Shown here in pieces: positions 51,993-61,132 of a stretch of 64,000 nucleotides of DNA. Each line of letters opens with the position of its first letter. The first letter of the stretch is position 1. The position numbers and the translations under genes were made by a program. A model generated the notes under the pieces. That model was not told the origin of the DNA. It did not search any database and saw only the letters and a list, made by a program, of their open reading frames with translations. The stretch is from CAXBNV01 sp963977185 (GTDB lineage Bacteria > Pseudomonadota > Gammaproteobacteria > JAGOUU01): assembly GCA_963977185.1 (NCBI GenBank), contig CAXBNV010000001.1, forward strand, positions 1-64,000. The letters run 5' to 3'.

Positions 51993-53318
51993 TTATTGGG
52001 ATTCTAAATTATATATGCATTGATTTGTTCTTTCATTGCAATAACCATCTTCAGCAAGATTTGAATAAAGCTTGTAGCTACTAAGTGTATATGGAGCTGT
52101 TGCATTTTGTAAAATATTCATAGTGCACCATTTTCCACTTTGTAGAGCAGATTGACAGTTTTTATTGTTATCATTGTTATTTACAAATTTATAAGGAAGA
52201 CCCAGTGCACCAAGGCAATTATTAAAAGAATAAGTTGAATCTTGAGTAAAGAAATTATTTATTAAGGTTTGATAATCACTTTTAGATGCTATATTTATGA
52301 ATGTTTCAGTGCCATTACTTGATTTTAATATAGATGCCCCATTACTCCCTAATTGTGCTTGATTTTCAAAATAATAATTTAAACATAGAGCTAAAGCATT
52401 CATGGTAGCAGGCTCATTTGTGCCTGATGAACCTTGACCTACTTTTGATGGTAAATACATCTTGTAGCCCTTGGGAGTAACTCCGCCTATATTGAAAATT
52501 AATCCAAAAATTATTTTTTTATTAGGATTTAGACTCATGAAGCAATGATTACCATTAGTATCAATACATGGTCCAAAATTTTTTGAATTGATTGATGGTT
52601 GATTATTATTATTTGTTATTTCATACAAAGGTATGGTGTTATTATTCATGCCCGGAGTAATAAATAATTTAGTAATATTGGTATCTGTATAGGAGTGGTT
52701 TAGAGTTTGTGCGTTGTCAGTAAAAACAGGAATATATTCATTAGATGTATATACCCCATCTTTAGTATGAAAGTATAATAAAGTATTTTGGTTAAAATAA
52801 TTACATAATTTTTGCTGATTATTAGTTGCAGAACTATTTATTGTACTGCAATCAGAGGGTTGAAAGGTTAACGTTGAATTTATTGATGTAAACTTTAATG
52901 AAGAGCTATTGTATGCAGAAACATTATTATTTAATGGTAAAATAAAAGATCTTGTGCTCGCTAGCTCATCCCAAGTATTAGAAATATCGAGAGCTGAATT
53001 AATGCCAGCTACAGAGCCAGCAAAAGAGACTGCATCTTGAATAACTGTATCAAAATTATAGAACATTTGTCTAGTTGGATCAATAGGTAAAGACATGGTC
53101 GAGCCAGCAGTTCCAATAACTGAGCCATTATTTGTTATGTCATATACCATATAATTTGAGCTAGCAATAGAGACTGTCAAAGTACTGCTATAGTGTACAC
53201 ATTTAGGATTTGTTGTTGCTTCTTTGCAATTAGGAATAATAGATGATTGTTCACCATATATAGCAAAAAAAGAAAGAAGCAAGCTTGTAAAAACAGTAAT
53301 TTTAATAATTAAATTCAT
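51993..53318 (-). CDS. unrecognised secreted protein (envelope block, member B)
   Basis: 441 residues with a standard signal peptide (MNLIIKITVFTSLLLSFFAIYGEQ), cleaved near residue 22. The mature part is rich in Asn, Ser and Thr with an even set of cysteines (NCKEATTNPKCVHY, CIDTNGNHCFMSL, CLNYYFENQAQ, GYCNERTNQC), likely disulfide-bonded. There is no repeat, lipobox or membrane segment beyond the signal. No family is recognised. It is divergent from member C across a 219-base control region. Confidence 0.6.
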   Translation of the reverse strand: MNLIIKITVFTSLLLSFFAIYGEQSSIIPNCKEATTNPKCVHYSSTLTVSIASSNYMVYDITNNGSVIGTAGSTMSLPIDPTRQMFYNFDTVIQDAVSFAGSVAGINSALDISNTWDELASTRSFILPLNNNVSAYNSSSLKFTSINSTLTFQPSDCSTINSSATNNQQKLCNYFNQNTLLYFHTKDGVYTSNEYIPVFTDNAQTLNHSYTDTNITKLFITPGMNNNTIPLYEITNNNNQPSINSKNFGPCIDTNGNHCFMSLNPNKKIIFGLIFNIGGVTPKGYKMYLPSKVGQGSSGTNEPATMNALALCLNYYFENQAQLGSNGASILKSSNGTETFINIASKSDYQTLINNFFTQDSTYSFNNCLGALGLPYKFVNNNDNNKNCQSALQSGKWCTMNILQNATAPYTLSSYKLYSNLAEDGYCNERTNQCIYNLESQ

Positions 53319-53537
53319 AGTTATCAGATAGATATAATAAAAATAAAAAATATAACAGAAAACTTATTTCATAATAAAATGTCTTACTTAATATCGACAA
53401 AATTTATTAAAACCTTTAGTTGGTTATAATAAAACTAAAGATTTCATTGAGAATTATCGATAATAAGTATGACTGTTAGATTTATTCTATAAGTTAAAGT
53501 TCAATTGTATTAACGTAGTAAAGCAGAATGTAGTTTG
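53319..53537. promoter_or_regulatory. divergent control region of the envelope block
   Basis: Between members B and C. It contains a perfect TATAAT on the plus strand (53425-53430) inside TTAGTT...AACTAA, a short dyad, and a 12-bp perfect palindrome ATTATCGATAAT at 53453-53464. No small gene is visible in it. The palindrome is a candidate operator that could coordinate both directions. Confidence 0.45.
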
Positions 53538-54524
53538 ATGAAGTATTTTAAAGTTTTTATTTTATTTATAATTTTATTCGGGTTTTCTAGATTTGTCTTA
53601 GCATCTAGTGAAGCTGATTTATGTGGTGCAAACCCAGCAATTGCAGCTTTTTCTTCAACTAATATAGCTAAAACACCACCTGATCCATCTACCTACTTAT
53701 ATAAACCTTTGGTTTTTTCATTTGAATATTATACAGGAGGACAAGGGTGTAATAACGCTAATAATCCTTCTCAAACGATTAGTTTTGAAGTTTTATTTTA
53801 TTCAGCATTAGCTCAAACTTTAAATCCAACTGGAGGATGCCTTACTTCACCTAATAATTGCTTAAATATTAATTATCTTTTTAACAAAGTAATTGAAGAT
53901 TCAACTCTATCTGGATGGGGATATCAAGGGGAAGGAAATAAAGGTGCAGTGTCTCAAGATTTTTATTATAACAAATTAATTTTATTATCTGATTTAGATT
54001 ATAATGCAACGTTAGCATCAACTAGCAGCACTGCAGTTACATGGGATTCAGTTAAGTCTAACAGTTGGAATATTATGCCAGAGAATCCAAATTCATCGGA
54101 GATAACACCTGATAATATAAGTTTTCCTTGTGGCTTTAGTAGTACAGCAAATTACTTTAATGCATCTGTTGGTTCATGGGCTGGTGCTAATCGAGCACAT
54201 GAATTATCTTATTTTTGTTATCCTTATGAAAATACTTCTACTGCTACTGATGCTTATGCCCAAAATGCAACGCAATCTTATATCAATAAAGCCTTTCAGC
54301 AAACTAATACTGTAAATATGATGAGGCCCATGTTTGTTTTTTCAAACGTTACTACATATTTACAACCAAATAATATAGAGTTTGGAGGTCAAAAGTCTTG
54401 TGATATAGCACAAAGTTATGATTCTAGTAATCCAGTTTTTTGGGGATTACCGTTCAGAGGGCAAAGTTGCAATGATACGCAACTTGAAAATTTATATTTC
54501 ATGATTATTGATATGGTTGATTAA
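53538..54524 (+). CDS. unrecognised secreted protein (envelope block, member C)
   Basis: 328 residues from the ATG at 53538 (a TTG one codon earlier is also possible). The signal peptide MKYFKVFILFIILFGFSRFVLAS is followed by SEADLCGANPAIAAF. The mature protein has several cysteines (GCLTSPNNCLNI, FPCGF, FCYPYE, CDIAQSYD, GQSCND) and aromatic/Asn-rich sequence such as PLVFSFEYYTGGQGC. No family is recognised. Its stop is 2 bases before member D, so the two are co-translated. Style and cysteine pattern are shared with members B and D. Confidence 0.6.
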   Translation: MKYFKVFILFIILFGFSRFVLASSEADLCGANPAIAAFSSTNIAKTPPDPSTYLYKPLVFSFEYYTGGQGCNNANNPSQTISFEVLFYSALAQTLNPTGGCLTSPNNCLNINYLFNKVIEDSTLSGWGYQGEGNKGAVSQDFYYNKLILLSDLDYNATLASTSSTAVTWDSVKSNSWNIMPENPNSSEITPDNISFPCGFSSTANYFNASVGSWAGANRAHELSYFCYPYENTSTATDAYAQNATQSYINKAFQQTNTVNMMRPMFVFSNVTTYLQPNNIEFGGQKSCDIAQSYDSSNPVFWGLPFRGQSCNDTQLENLYFMIIDMVD

Positions 54525-54526
54525 AG

Positions 54527-56434
54527 ATGAAAAAAATATTATTGGTTTTAATTTTAAATATTTTTACCGTTGCAGCTTATGGTAGCGCAATTTGTGTTCC
54601 AGGAGTTGGATATACTATGGTTGGCTCTGTTGCAAATATAAACAAGAGTGATGAAACAGGGTTAAACTCTTATCTTTATGAAAGTATGGGCTCTAATTAT
54701 AAACAAAACGAAGCTCAGACAAGTCTTTTTGATGGAACCTTAAGCTCAGAGCCGTCATTGCATATAAATTTAATTCCCAAGCCGAGCTTGTCTTCTTATA
54801 TGAATCTTTGGCAGCCTGGTTATTGTGATGTAACTAATTTAGGAGGTAGCACCTCAACAGTTGCATGTTCATCATATACAACAGCAACAACAGGTTCTTT
54901 TTTAGATATTTTACAAAAACATGCGAATGGTCATAGAACTTTTTATATAGGTTCAGGTAATAAGCAACAAATAGTGCCGATTTATATGTCAAGTACCAAA
55001 TGCCAGAACGTTACATTAGATTCTAAAGGGGTTTCTCATACAGGGAATTGTTTTTTAGGTGATCAGAGCTTAGAGCCTAGTATGCCTTATATTAATACTA
55101 TAGATCCCAATGTATATACAGAAAATAATTATTTTACGGCTTTAATATATAAATGGAATATATCAAATAAAGGTTTTATTTTCTCTAATGGAATAGGAAC
55201 AGCTAGCTCTATTATGCTTACAACAACTAGTAATCAAATTCCAGACAAACAAAATGGAATACTTATTAAGTCTGATAGTAATTCTAACTTGTATATACCC
55301 TTATTAAGTGCTTCTAATGATACTTATACTAATTTTGATGTGGATTTTGTTAATTATTTATCAGGTGCTGTCAATCAGTTTAGTTTTACAGATGCAAATT
55401 TAAAGTTAGCGTGTAATTTAGGGTTGTTTGCTAATGATAATAAAGTTAATTATTGTGCCAATATAAAAGTTTCTGAAAATTATTATAATTCTTATTATTT
55501 TAACGATGTACTGGATAGTAGTAATTTAAAGCAATATCTTTATAATTTAATTGGATGCGCAGGAAGTAATACTGATATTATTGGTTGCAAGGCGCCAACC
55601 TTCCTTGCGAACTATTATATAGATAGCAATTTCAGTACTAATGCTAATCAATATTCGATGTATAATCAATCAAAGTCAATACAAGATTATTGTTTGCCAT
55701 CTACTGCAGGAACATCTAGTCAACAACAATGTAAATTAGATGTAAATGGCGGAACTACAGCATGGAGTGTACCAAGTTTTTCTGATTATACTTCTGCAAC
55801 ATTAAGCTTATTTACAAAGCAACTTGGAGTAAAGTCAGATAAGTCAACAAAGGAGCCGGCTTTGTTATTAAACTCAGATTATAAAAATAGTACTTATTCT
55901 TTATCATTTGTATCTGATTGTTCTAATCCAACTACACAAGATAGTGCAACGTTTGATTTTTCTGTTTTCAAGGCTAATTCTTCAAATCTACCTACATCAG
56001 ATTTATATTTTAGTTACATATCTGATGGGAAGTATCAGGGGAATTATAGTGATATCAATTTGGGGTGTAAATCAAATATTCAGGGCTCAGATTTAAGTAA
56101 TAAAACTAGTTTTAATTTATCTCTTTCTGATCTTACAGGCTGTACAGCGCCATCTTCTTTTTCTAGTATTAATAAAATATACTTAAGTAATAATTATTAT
56201 GAAAATAACGAATATGGTTATCAAGGCAATGCAAATAGTGGCTTGCCATTATATCAAGGACATTGCGCTATAGCAGAACCAAGTGTTAATTCTACAGGAG
56301 GTATTGTATTTAAATTTATTCCAACAGGAGTTTGTGGACTAAATACTAATGTGAGTAATCATCTTTATAATGCTCAAGAGAAATCAGAGTCTACTCCAGC
56401 TTATAAGCAGGGTAGTTTTTTGTGGGGTAATTAG
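54527..56434 (+). CDS. unrecognised large secreted protein (envelope block, member D)
   Basis: 635 residues, signal peptide MKKILLVLILNIFTVAAYGS cleaved near residue 20, then ICVPGVGYTMVG. The mature protein is Ser/Asn/Thr/Tyr-rich with scattered cysteines (GYCDVTNLG, CSSYTTA, KCQNV, LACNLGLFANDNKVNYCAN, QQQCKLDVNGG, GHCAIAEP). It ends in QGSFLWGN. No transmembrane segment, lipobox or recognised domain is seen. Adhesin-like or substrate-binding roles are conceivable, but nothing proves either. It converges on member E with 9 bases between stops. Confidence 0.6.
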   Translation: MKKILLVLILNIFTVAAYGSAICVPGVGYTMVGSVANINKSDETGLNSYLYESMGSNYKQNEAQTSLFDGTLSSEPSLHINLIPKPSLSSYMNLWQPGYCDVTNLGGSTSTVACSSYTTATTGSFLDILQKHANGHRTFYIGSGNKQQIVPIYMSSTKCQNVTLDSKGVSHTGNCFLGDQSLEPSMPYINTIDPNVYTENNYFTALIYKWNISNKGFIFSNGIGTASSIMLTTTSNQIPDKQNGILIKSDSNSNLYIPLLSASNDTYTNFDVDFVNYLSGAVNQFSFTDANLKLACNLGLFANDNKVNYCANIKVSENYYNSYYFNDVLDSSNLKQYLYNLIGCAGSNTDIIGCKAPTFLANYYIDSNFSTNANQYSMYNQSKSIQDYCLPSTAGTSSQQQCKLDVNGGTTAWSVPSFSDYTSATLSLFTKQLGVKSDKSTKEPALLLNSDYKNSTYSLSFVSDCSNPTTQDSATFDFSVFKANSSNLPTSDLYFSYISDGKYQGNYSDINLGCKSNIQGSDLSNKTSFNLSLSDLTGCTAPSSFSSINKIYLSNNYYENNEYGYQGNANSGLPLYQGHCAIAEPSVNSTGGIVFKFIPTGVCGLNTNVSNHLYNAQEKSESTPAYKQGSFLWGN

Positions 56435-56443
56435 GATAGTTAT

Positions 56444-57385
56444 TTAAAATTCATAAAACATTTTTAAATAATAACTGTTGAATCCACCAGATAAATCTTC
56501 ATAATCAGTTTTTTCAACTTTACCACCAAGTATGAATTTAGTGCTATCAGAAAAAGATGGAGCCCAAATTAGCTCAGGGTTATATTTTTCATAGATGTCG
56601 TTGTATTGAGCATCAAATTTTGCAGAAAATCCTGCATATATAGGAAAAGCAATAGTTGCACCAGCACCGCAGCTAGATATGGTATTATCTCTAGATTGTA
56701 TGTCGCCATTACTATCATAATAAGAATCATACTGTAAATCTCTTTTTAAATAGTCACAGACTATTTTGGCTCTAAATAAAGTATCTTTAAATGGCGTGTA
56801 AGTAACACCGACCCAACCACCAAATTGATTACCTTCAACGATTTCACCAATTTCTTGTTCGCTAGTTTTATTTATAGTTGTACTACCATCAGTTAATAGC
56901 GTCACAGAGCTATTTGAGTTTTTAATAGTAACCGATGTTGAAGGGATAAAACCGTAATAACTGCTTGCATTAAATTGAATTAAATTAGATTGTACGTATA
57001 AATATTCAAGACCAATTGCTCCTTGTTGTACCCATACATCTCTTGATTTATCAAAGAAATTTACTTGAGGTTTTTGTCTTGTGTATTGCAATGTTGCTTT
57101 AAAGCCATGCTCTTTGTTCCAACCTACAAAAGTTGTAAATGTTGTGCCTAGTTTTTGATGTTTTGCTCCTGCTTCTAGTTCACCTAAAAAGAAGGTATAC
57201 TTGTCAAGAGAGGTAAAAGTTGAAAATGCAGCAAAAGGACCTAAATCGTTAGTTTTATAAGTAGCTTTACTGTCTGCAAATGTAGAAGATGATAACAATA
57301 AGCCACTAATAGATAAGCATGCTATTGTTGTGGTATTTATCTTTGTGAATGTTTTGTTGTTTATTATTCTTTTTATATCAAACAT
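56444..57385 (-). CDS. probable outer-membrane beta-barrel protein (envelope block, member E)
   Basis: 313 residues. A long signal peptide ends at SSTFADS (about residue 38). The remainder shows alternating hydrophobic/polar strands with aromatic girdles (GAKHQKLGTTFTTFVGWNKEHGFKATLQYT, FGGWVGVTYTPFKDTLFRAK) and ends in YYLKMFYEF. A terminal Phe is the signal recognised by the BAM complex. Only two cysteines are present in the mature part. It may be the outer-membrane partner or anchor for the neighbouring secreted proteins; that is inference from adjacency only. Confidence 0.65.
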   Translation of the reverse strand: MFDIKRIINNKTFTKINTTTIACLSISGLLLSSSTFADSKATYKTNDLGPFAAFSTFTSLDKYTFFLGELEAGAKHQKLGTTFTTFVGWNKEHGFKATLQYTRQKPQVNFFDKSRDVWVQQGAIGLEYLYVQSNLIQFNASSYYGFIPSTSVTIKNSNSSVTLLTDGSTTINKTSEQEIGEIVEGNQFGGWVGVTYTPFKDTLFRAKIVCDYLKRDLQYDSYYDSNGDIQSRDNTISSCGAGATIAFPIYAGFSAKFDAQYNDIYEKYNPELIWAPSFSDSTKFILGGKVEKTDYEDLSGGFNSYYLKMFYEF

Positions 57386-57476
57386 TTAAGCCACTTTAAG
57401 TATTTTTTTTATAGTTTTTATTATACTTCATAATTTTTATCGTCACAATATCAAAAGACTTGAAGAAAAAATTATA

Positions 57477-57505
57477 TTGATTTGTAATATTAAAAATGTT
57501 ATAAA
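57477..57505 (+). promoter_or_regulatory. promoter of rpmB-rpmG
   Basis: TTGATT (57477-57482), 17 bases, then TATAAA (57500-57505), about 50 bases before the rpmB ATG. The spacing is optimal, and no other good promoter lies in the gap. Confidence 0.6.
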
Positions 57506-57554
57506 ATCTGCTTAATTAGAATTTTTTTATTAGGAAATCGGAGAGATTTGAGAA

Positions 57555-57785
57555 ATGACTAAATCGTGTCAAGTTACTGGAAAAAAAGTAATAACTGGTA
57601 ATAACGTATCTCATGCTAAAAATCGCACAAAACGTAAGTTCAGAGCTAACTTGCATTCTAAGCGTTTTTGGGTTGAATCTGAGAACAAATTTATAAAATT
57701 AACAGTTTCAGCTAAAGGTATGCGTATTATTGATAAAAAGGGTATTGAGGCTGTTCTTAAAGAACTAAAAGAAGCTAGAACTTAA
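57555..57785 (+). CDS. rpmB: 50S ribosomal protein L28
   Basis: 76 residues, the gammaproteobacterial length is 78. It begins SCQVTGKKVITGNNVSHAKNRTKRKF, the L28 signature, with NLHSKRFWVESENKFIKLTVSAKGMRIIDKKG following. Binds 23S rRNA in the large subunit. It is the first gene of the conserved rpmB-rpmG pair; rpmG starts 35 bases downstream. A GGAGAG ribosome-binding site stands upstream of the ATG. Confidence 0.97.
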   Translation: MTKSCQVTGKKVITGNNVSHAKNRTKRKFRANLHSKRFWVESENKFIKLTVSAKGMRIIDKKGIEAVLKELKEART

Positions 57786-57820
57786 AGTTTAAATAATTAC
57801 ATTATACAAGGTATTGTTTT

Positions 57821-57991
57821 ATGGCTGCTAAAGATAATAAAATAATGATGAAATCTGAAGAAAGTCATTATTTCTTCACTATATGCAAAAGTGCAATGAA
57901 AGAAAAAACTGCTGCTAAGTTACGTCTTAGAAGATATGATCCAGTTATAGGAAAGCATTGCTGGTTTAAAGAATCTAAGATTAAGAAGTAA
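57821..57991 (+). CDS. rpmG: 50S ribosomal protein L33
   Basis: 56 residues read directly from the sequence: MAAKDNKIMMKSEESHYF, then the FTICKSAMKEKTAAKLRLRRYD segment and a PVIGKHCWFKESKIKK end. The KLxLRRYDPVIxKHxxFKExKIK pattern is that of L33. The two cysteines (at 22 and 47) are not in CxxC pairs, so this is the zinc-free form. It follows rpmB in the usual order. A long imperfect hairpin follows before the converging rsmB gene. Confidence 0.95.
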   Translation: MAAKDNKIMMKSEESHYFFTICKSAMKEKTAAKLRLRRYDPVIGKHCWFKESKIKK

Positions 57992-57999
57992 TTGTATTA

Positions 58000-58086
58000 A
58001 TTCCAGTAATTTCATCTAGCTAAACGAATAAGTAAATTTCTTTAAATATTCGATGAGCTATAAGATTCGAGTATTTTATTGGAATA
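58000..58086. terminator. nested hairpin between rpmG and rsmB
   Basis: ATTCCAGTAA (58000-58009) pairs with TTATTGGAAT (58077-58086), allowing one G-T. Inside, AGCT (58018-58021) pairs with AGCT (58056-58059), and CGAATA (58025-58030) with TATTCG (58047-58052). The 87-base fold lies between two converging operons and suits a two-way terminator. Confidence 0.5.
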
Positions 58087-58098
58087 AATATTCTAACT

Positions 58099-59466
58099 TT
58101 AATTTAGTTTCTTGATTTTGCAATAGTAAAATCCATCAAAAGCCCCCATGGCTTCAGGTATAAAGCTGAGGCCATAAGTTCTTTTTATCAAGTTTTTGTT
58201 TTCTAAGTTATCTTGATTAATATCTAGATTAATAATTTCAAATTTATAGTCTTTGTCTTTTAAGTAATTAATAAAGTTCTTTATTATCTCTTCATTTTCT
58301 TCATCTAATATAGAGCAAGTACAATATAATAATTCGCCATCATTATTTAATACATCCCATAACTTTTTAATTAGATTTAACTGTATAATATTTAATTTTT
58401 CTATATCTTCAATAACTCTATGATGCTTAATATCAGGATGTCTTCTTATTACTCCAGTAGCAGAGCATGGGGCATCTAATAAAATTTTATTGAATTTTAA
58501 ATTATTATGTACTAGTTTTTCTATATTGTTTACATCATCACAAATAATTTTAATGTTATTATTTAATAACTTTAAGTGTTCTAAATTTTCTGTAATTTTA
58601 TTTATTCTTGATTGGCTATTATCTATAGATATTAATTGGGAGTTATTATTTAAACTGTGTAAAATTTGCATTATATAACTAGTTTTACCGCCAGGTGCTG
58701 CACAGGCATCTAATATATTAATATCTTTATTATTGATATTTAAAAATTTGATAGCCAATTGAGATGCTGCATCTTGGATATAAAAATAACCCTGATCCCA
58801 ACCAGGTATTAGATCATGATTTATTGGTTTACTTATAATCACTGCATCATCAAGGCCTGAGATTAAATTATAATCTATATCATTTTCCTGTAATAAATTT
58901 AAATAATTCTCTTTAGTAATATTTACAGTGTTAATTCTTAAAGTTAACGGTGCTTTATTATTATTTGCTTTAATAATTTGCTCATAAAATTTAGGCCAGT
59001 TATTTTCAATAAGATTACTTAACCATTCGGGATGATTAGAATTATTTTTAAAATTTTCTAGTTTATCTGGATTATCGAGGTATGTTCTTGAAAAAGTTCT
59101 AAGACAAGCGTTAATTAAATTTTTTGCCCATGGCTTTTTAAAATGTTTACAAGCTTCAACTGTCTCATTTATCACTGCAAAAGACTTAGAGTTTAAATAC
59201 AATAATTCAAAAAGTCCTGTTAGTAATAATATATGGACGTCTTGATCTTTATTTTTAAGTTTTTTAGATAATAATTTTTGAGATATTGCATCCAACTCCC
59301 AGTAATGTCTTATAACGCCATATGTAAGGGCTTTTATCAGATTAATATTTTTATGAGAATTTGTTTCTTTGCTAAAATCTATATCTCTTAAAGATGAGCC
59401 ATTTAGAATTTTTATAATAATTTTTGCTGATAAATATCTTAAGTTATCTATGTTTTTAGATGTCAT
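58099..59466 (-). CDS. rsmB: 16S rRNA (cytosine967-C5)-methyltransferase (RsmB)
   Basis: 455 residues. An N-terminal NusB-like domain (about 1-140, with YGVIRHYWELDAI and FAVINETVEACKHFKKPWAKNLINA) precedes the SAM methyltransferase domain. ILDACAAPGGKTSYIM is the SAM motif; LLDAPCSATGVIRRHPDIK holds one catalytic cysteine and LLYCTCSILDEENEE the other. WDQGYFYIQDAASQLA is RsmB-specific. The older names are Sun/Fmu. It is downstream of def and fmt in one reverse-strand operon, an order shared with E. coli. Confidence 0.96.
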   Translation of the reverse strand: MTSKNIDNLRYLSAKIIIKILNGSSLRDIDFSKETNSHKNINLIKALTYGVIRHYWELDAISQKLLSKKLKNKDQDVHILLLTGLFELLYLNSKSFAVINETVEACKHFKKPWAKNLINACLRTFSRTYLDNPDKLENFKNNSNHPEWLSNLIENNWPKFYEQIIKANNNKAPLTLRINTVNITKENYLNLLQENDIDYNLISGLDDAVIISKPINHDLIPGWDQGYFYIQDAASQLAIKFLNINNKDINILDACAAPGGKTSYIMQILHSLNNNSQLISIDNSQSRINKITENLEHLKLLNNNIKIICDDVNNIEKLVHNNLKFNKILLDAPCSATGVIRRHPDIKHHRVIEDIEKLNIIQLNLIKKLWDVLNNDGELLYCTCSILDEENEEIIKNFINYLKDKDYKFEIINLDINQDNLENKNLIKRTYGLSFIPEAMGAFDGFYYCKIKKLN

Positions 59467-59476
59467 AATATAGGCT

Positions 59477-60460
59477 TTAAATAAATTTGTTATTTATTTT
59501 AAAAAGCTCTTTATAATTGCTATTTAAAATATCGCTAATGTTTAATGTTTTAGTGCCTGGAAGTTGTAATTTAGAAATTTTAATATAGGTATCATTATCA
59601 ATCGTTTTGATTAATAGATAATTTTTGTTAATTTCTATAATGGTTCCTGGCGTGGTGTTTGTTTCGGTTTTTTGTTTAAAAGTATTATTTTTATAAGTAT
59701 CTATTTCAATAATTTTTACTCTAATTTGTTCAGAAATAAAACAATAAGCTCCAGGAAAAGGGTAAAAGGCTCGAGCTTTTTGAGATATTACCTCAGCAAA
59801 GTTATGCCAATTTATTTGAGCTTCTTGTTTAGTAATTTTTTTTGCATAAGTTACAGGGGGATTTATTATAGTTGTTTGATCAATAGAATTTTCAATGAAA
59901 TGCTCAATATTATCTATAACTTTAATAATTAAATTTTGTGAAATACTTAATAATTTATTAGTTAATGTTAAAGATGTATCTTGTTTTGTTATTTCACATG
60001 ACTGAGTTGATAATATATTACCAGTATCTAGCCCTGCATCCATTTGCATTATGGTGACACCAGTATGTTTGTCGCCTGCTTCTATTGAACGCTGAATAGG
60101 TGCAGCACCTCGCCATTTTGGCAATATAGATGTATGAATATTAATACATCTATATTTAGGAATATCTAGAATAGCTTGTGGAATAATCATACCATATGCT
60201 ACGACTATTATTAAATCAGGATTTATCGTCCTGATTTGGTTAATAATATCAATATTATTACGCAGCTTTTCAGGTTGTACAATTTGCAAGTTATTGTCTT
60301 TTGCAACTGATTTAACAGGGGTTGGTTGTAACTTTTTGCCACGGCCTTTAGGTCTGTCAGGCTGGCTAAGAATTAAAGATATTTCGTGTTTATTCTGTTT
60401 AATTAAAGTATTAAGTATTTCAGCTGAAAAATCAGGAGTTCCTGCAAATATTATTTTCAT
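59477..60460 (-). CDS. fmt: methionyl-tRNA formyltransferase
   Basis: 327 residues. Formylates initiator Met-tRNA using 10-formyl-tetrahydrofolate. IIFAGTPDFSAEILNTL begins the Rossmann-like domain; SQPDRPKGRGKKLQPTPVK is the substrate loop; INIHTSILPKWRGAAPIQRSI and MQMDAGLDTG carry the catalytic Asn-His-Asp set (HxSLLPxxRG type). The C-terminal OB-like domain is the less conserved 110 residues. It lies 7 bases after def, its functional partner. Confidence 0.97.
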   Translation of the reverse strand: MKIIFAGTPDFSAEILNTLIKQNKHEISLILSQPDRPKGRGKKLQPTPVKSVAKDNNLQIVQPEKLRNNIDIINQIRTINPDLIIVVAYGMIIPQAILDIPKYRCINIHTSILPKWRGAAPIQRSIEAGDKHTGVTIMQMDAGLDTGNILSTQSCEITKQDTSLTLTNKLLSISQNLIIKVIDNIEHFIENSIDQTTIINPPVTYAKKITKQEAQINWHNFAEVISQKARAFYPFPGAYCFISEQIRVKIIEIDTYKNNTFKQKTETNTTPGTIIEINKNYLLIKTIDNDTYIKISKLQLPGTKTLNISDILNSNYKELFKINNKFI

Positions 60461-60467
60461 ATATTTT

Positions 60468-60974
60468 TTATGCTTCTTTTTTGTCTTTTACTTTTTTATA
60501 TTTTCTAAGAGCCAATTGAAATTTTAGTTTCGACAAATTATCTAAGAATACATGGCCGGCTAAATGTTCCATTTCATGATGAATACATTGGGCCATGAGA
60601 TTAGATGCTTCTAATGTTAATAGCTCACCTTTAGTATTATTATATTCTATAGTAAGTTTTTGTGGCCGAGTGACATCTATTGTTAAATTAGGGAATGATA
60701 AACAACCCTCTTTATTAGTTTGACTGCCTTCTTGTTGAATAATTTTCGGGTTGATTATTACATAAGGTTTATTAGCCTCATAAGATATATCCATAGTAAA
60801 AATCCTTTTTTGAATATTTACTTGGATACCTGCAAGACCGCAACCATTGTTATTATACATCGTTTCTAGCATATCATTAGCTATTTTTTCTAAGTTACTG
60901 TCAAATTCAGTAACATCTTTTGCTACTAATTTTAGCCTTGGATCAGGATATTTTAATACTTCAAGCTTTGCCAT
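60468..60974 (-). CDS. def: peptide deformylase
   Basis: 168 residues, the usual length. Removes the formyl group from nascent proteins. The three family motifs are GCGLAGIQV (residues 44-52, GxGLAAxQ in most), EGCLSFP with metal ligand Cys91, and HHEMEHLAG with ligands His133 and His137 and catalytic Glu134. A Lys-rich tail ends the protein. It is the first gene of the def-fmt-rsmB operon and is divergent from dprA. Confidence 0.97.
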   Translation of the reverse strand: MAKLEVLKYPDPRLKLVAKDVTEFDSNLEKIANDMLETMYNNNGCGLAGIQVNIQKRIFTMDISYEANKPYVIINPKIIQQEGSQTNKEGCLSFPNLTIDVTRPQKLTIEYNNTKGELLTLEASNLMAQCIHHEMEHLAGHVFLDNLSKLKFQLALRKYKKVKDKKEA

Positions 60975-61132
60975 TTGAATGCGACCTTTTCAATTAATAT
61001 TACTTATATTATACTCTAGAATTATTATGGATTTATTAAGAAAATTATAAATGTATTATATGCAGCTTATTATATTTAGATTGCTGATGAAAATCAAAAC
61101 TATTGTATTAAAGCCTTAATTAAGGAAAATAT

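Noticed and set aside
54130..54315. Short plus-strand frame inside envelope member C
   Set aside because: Out of frame with a gene that has a signal peptide and cysteine pattern; the frame is Leu/Ile-rich noise.
58000..58086. tRNA-like fold with TTCGAGT near a closing stem
   Set aside because: The outer stem is 10 bp, the internal stems do not form a D arm or a 7-base anticodon loop, and no CCA-end geometry is seen. A terminator explains it better.
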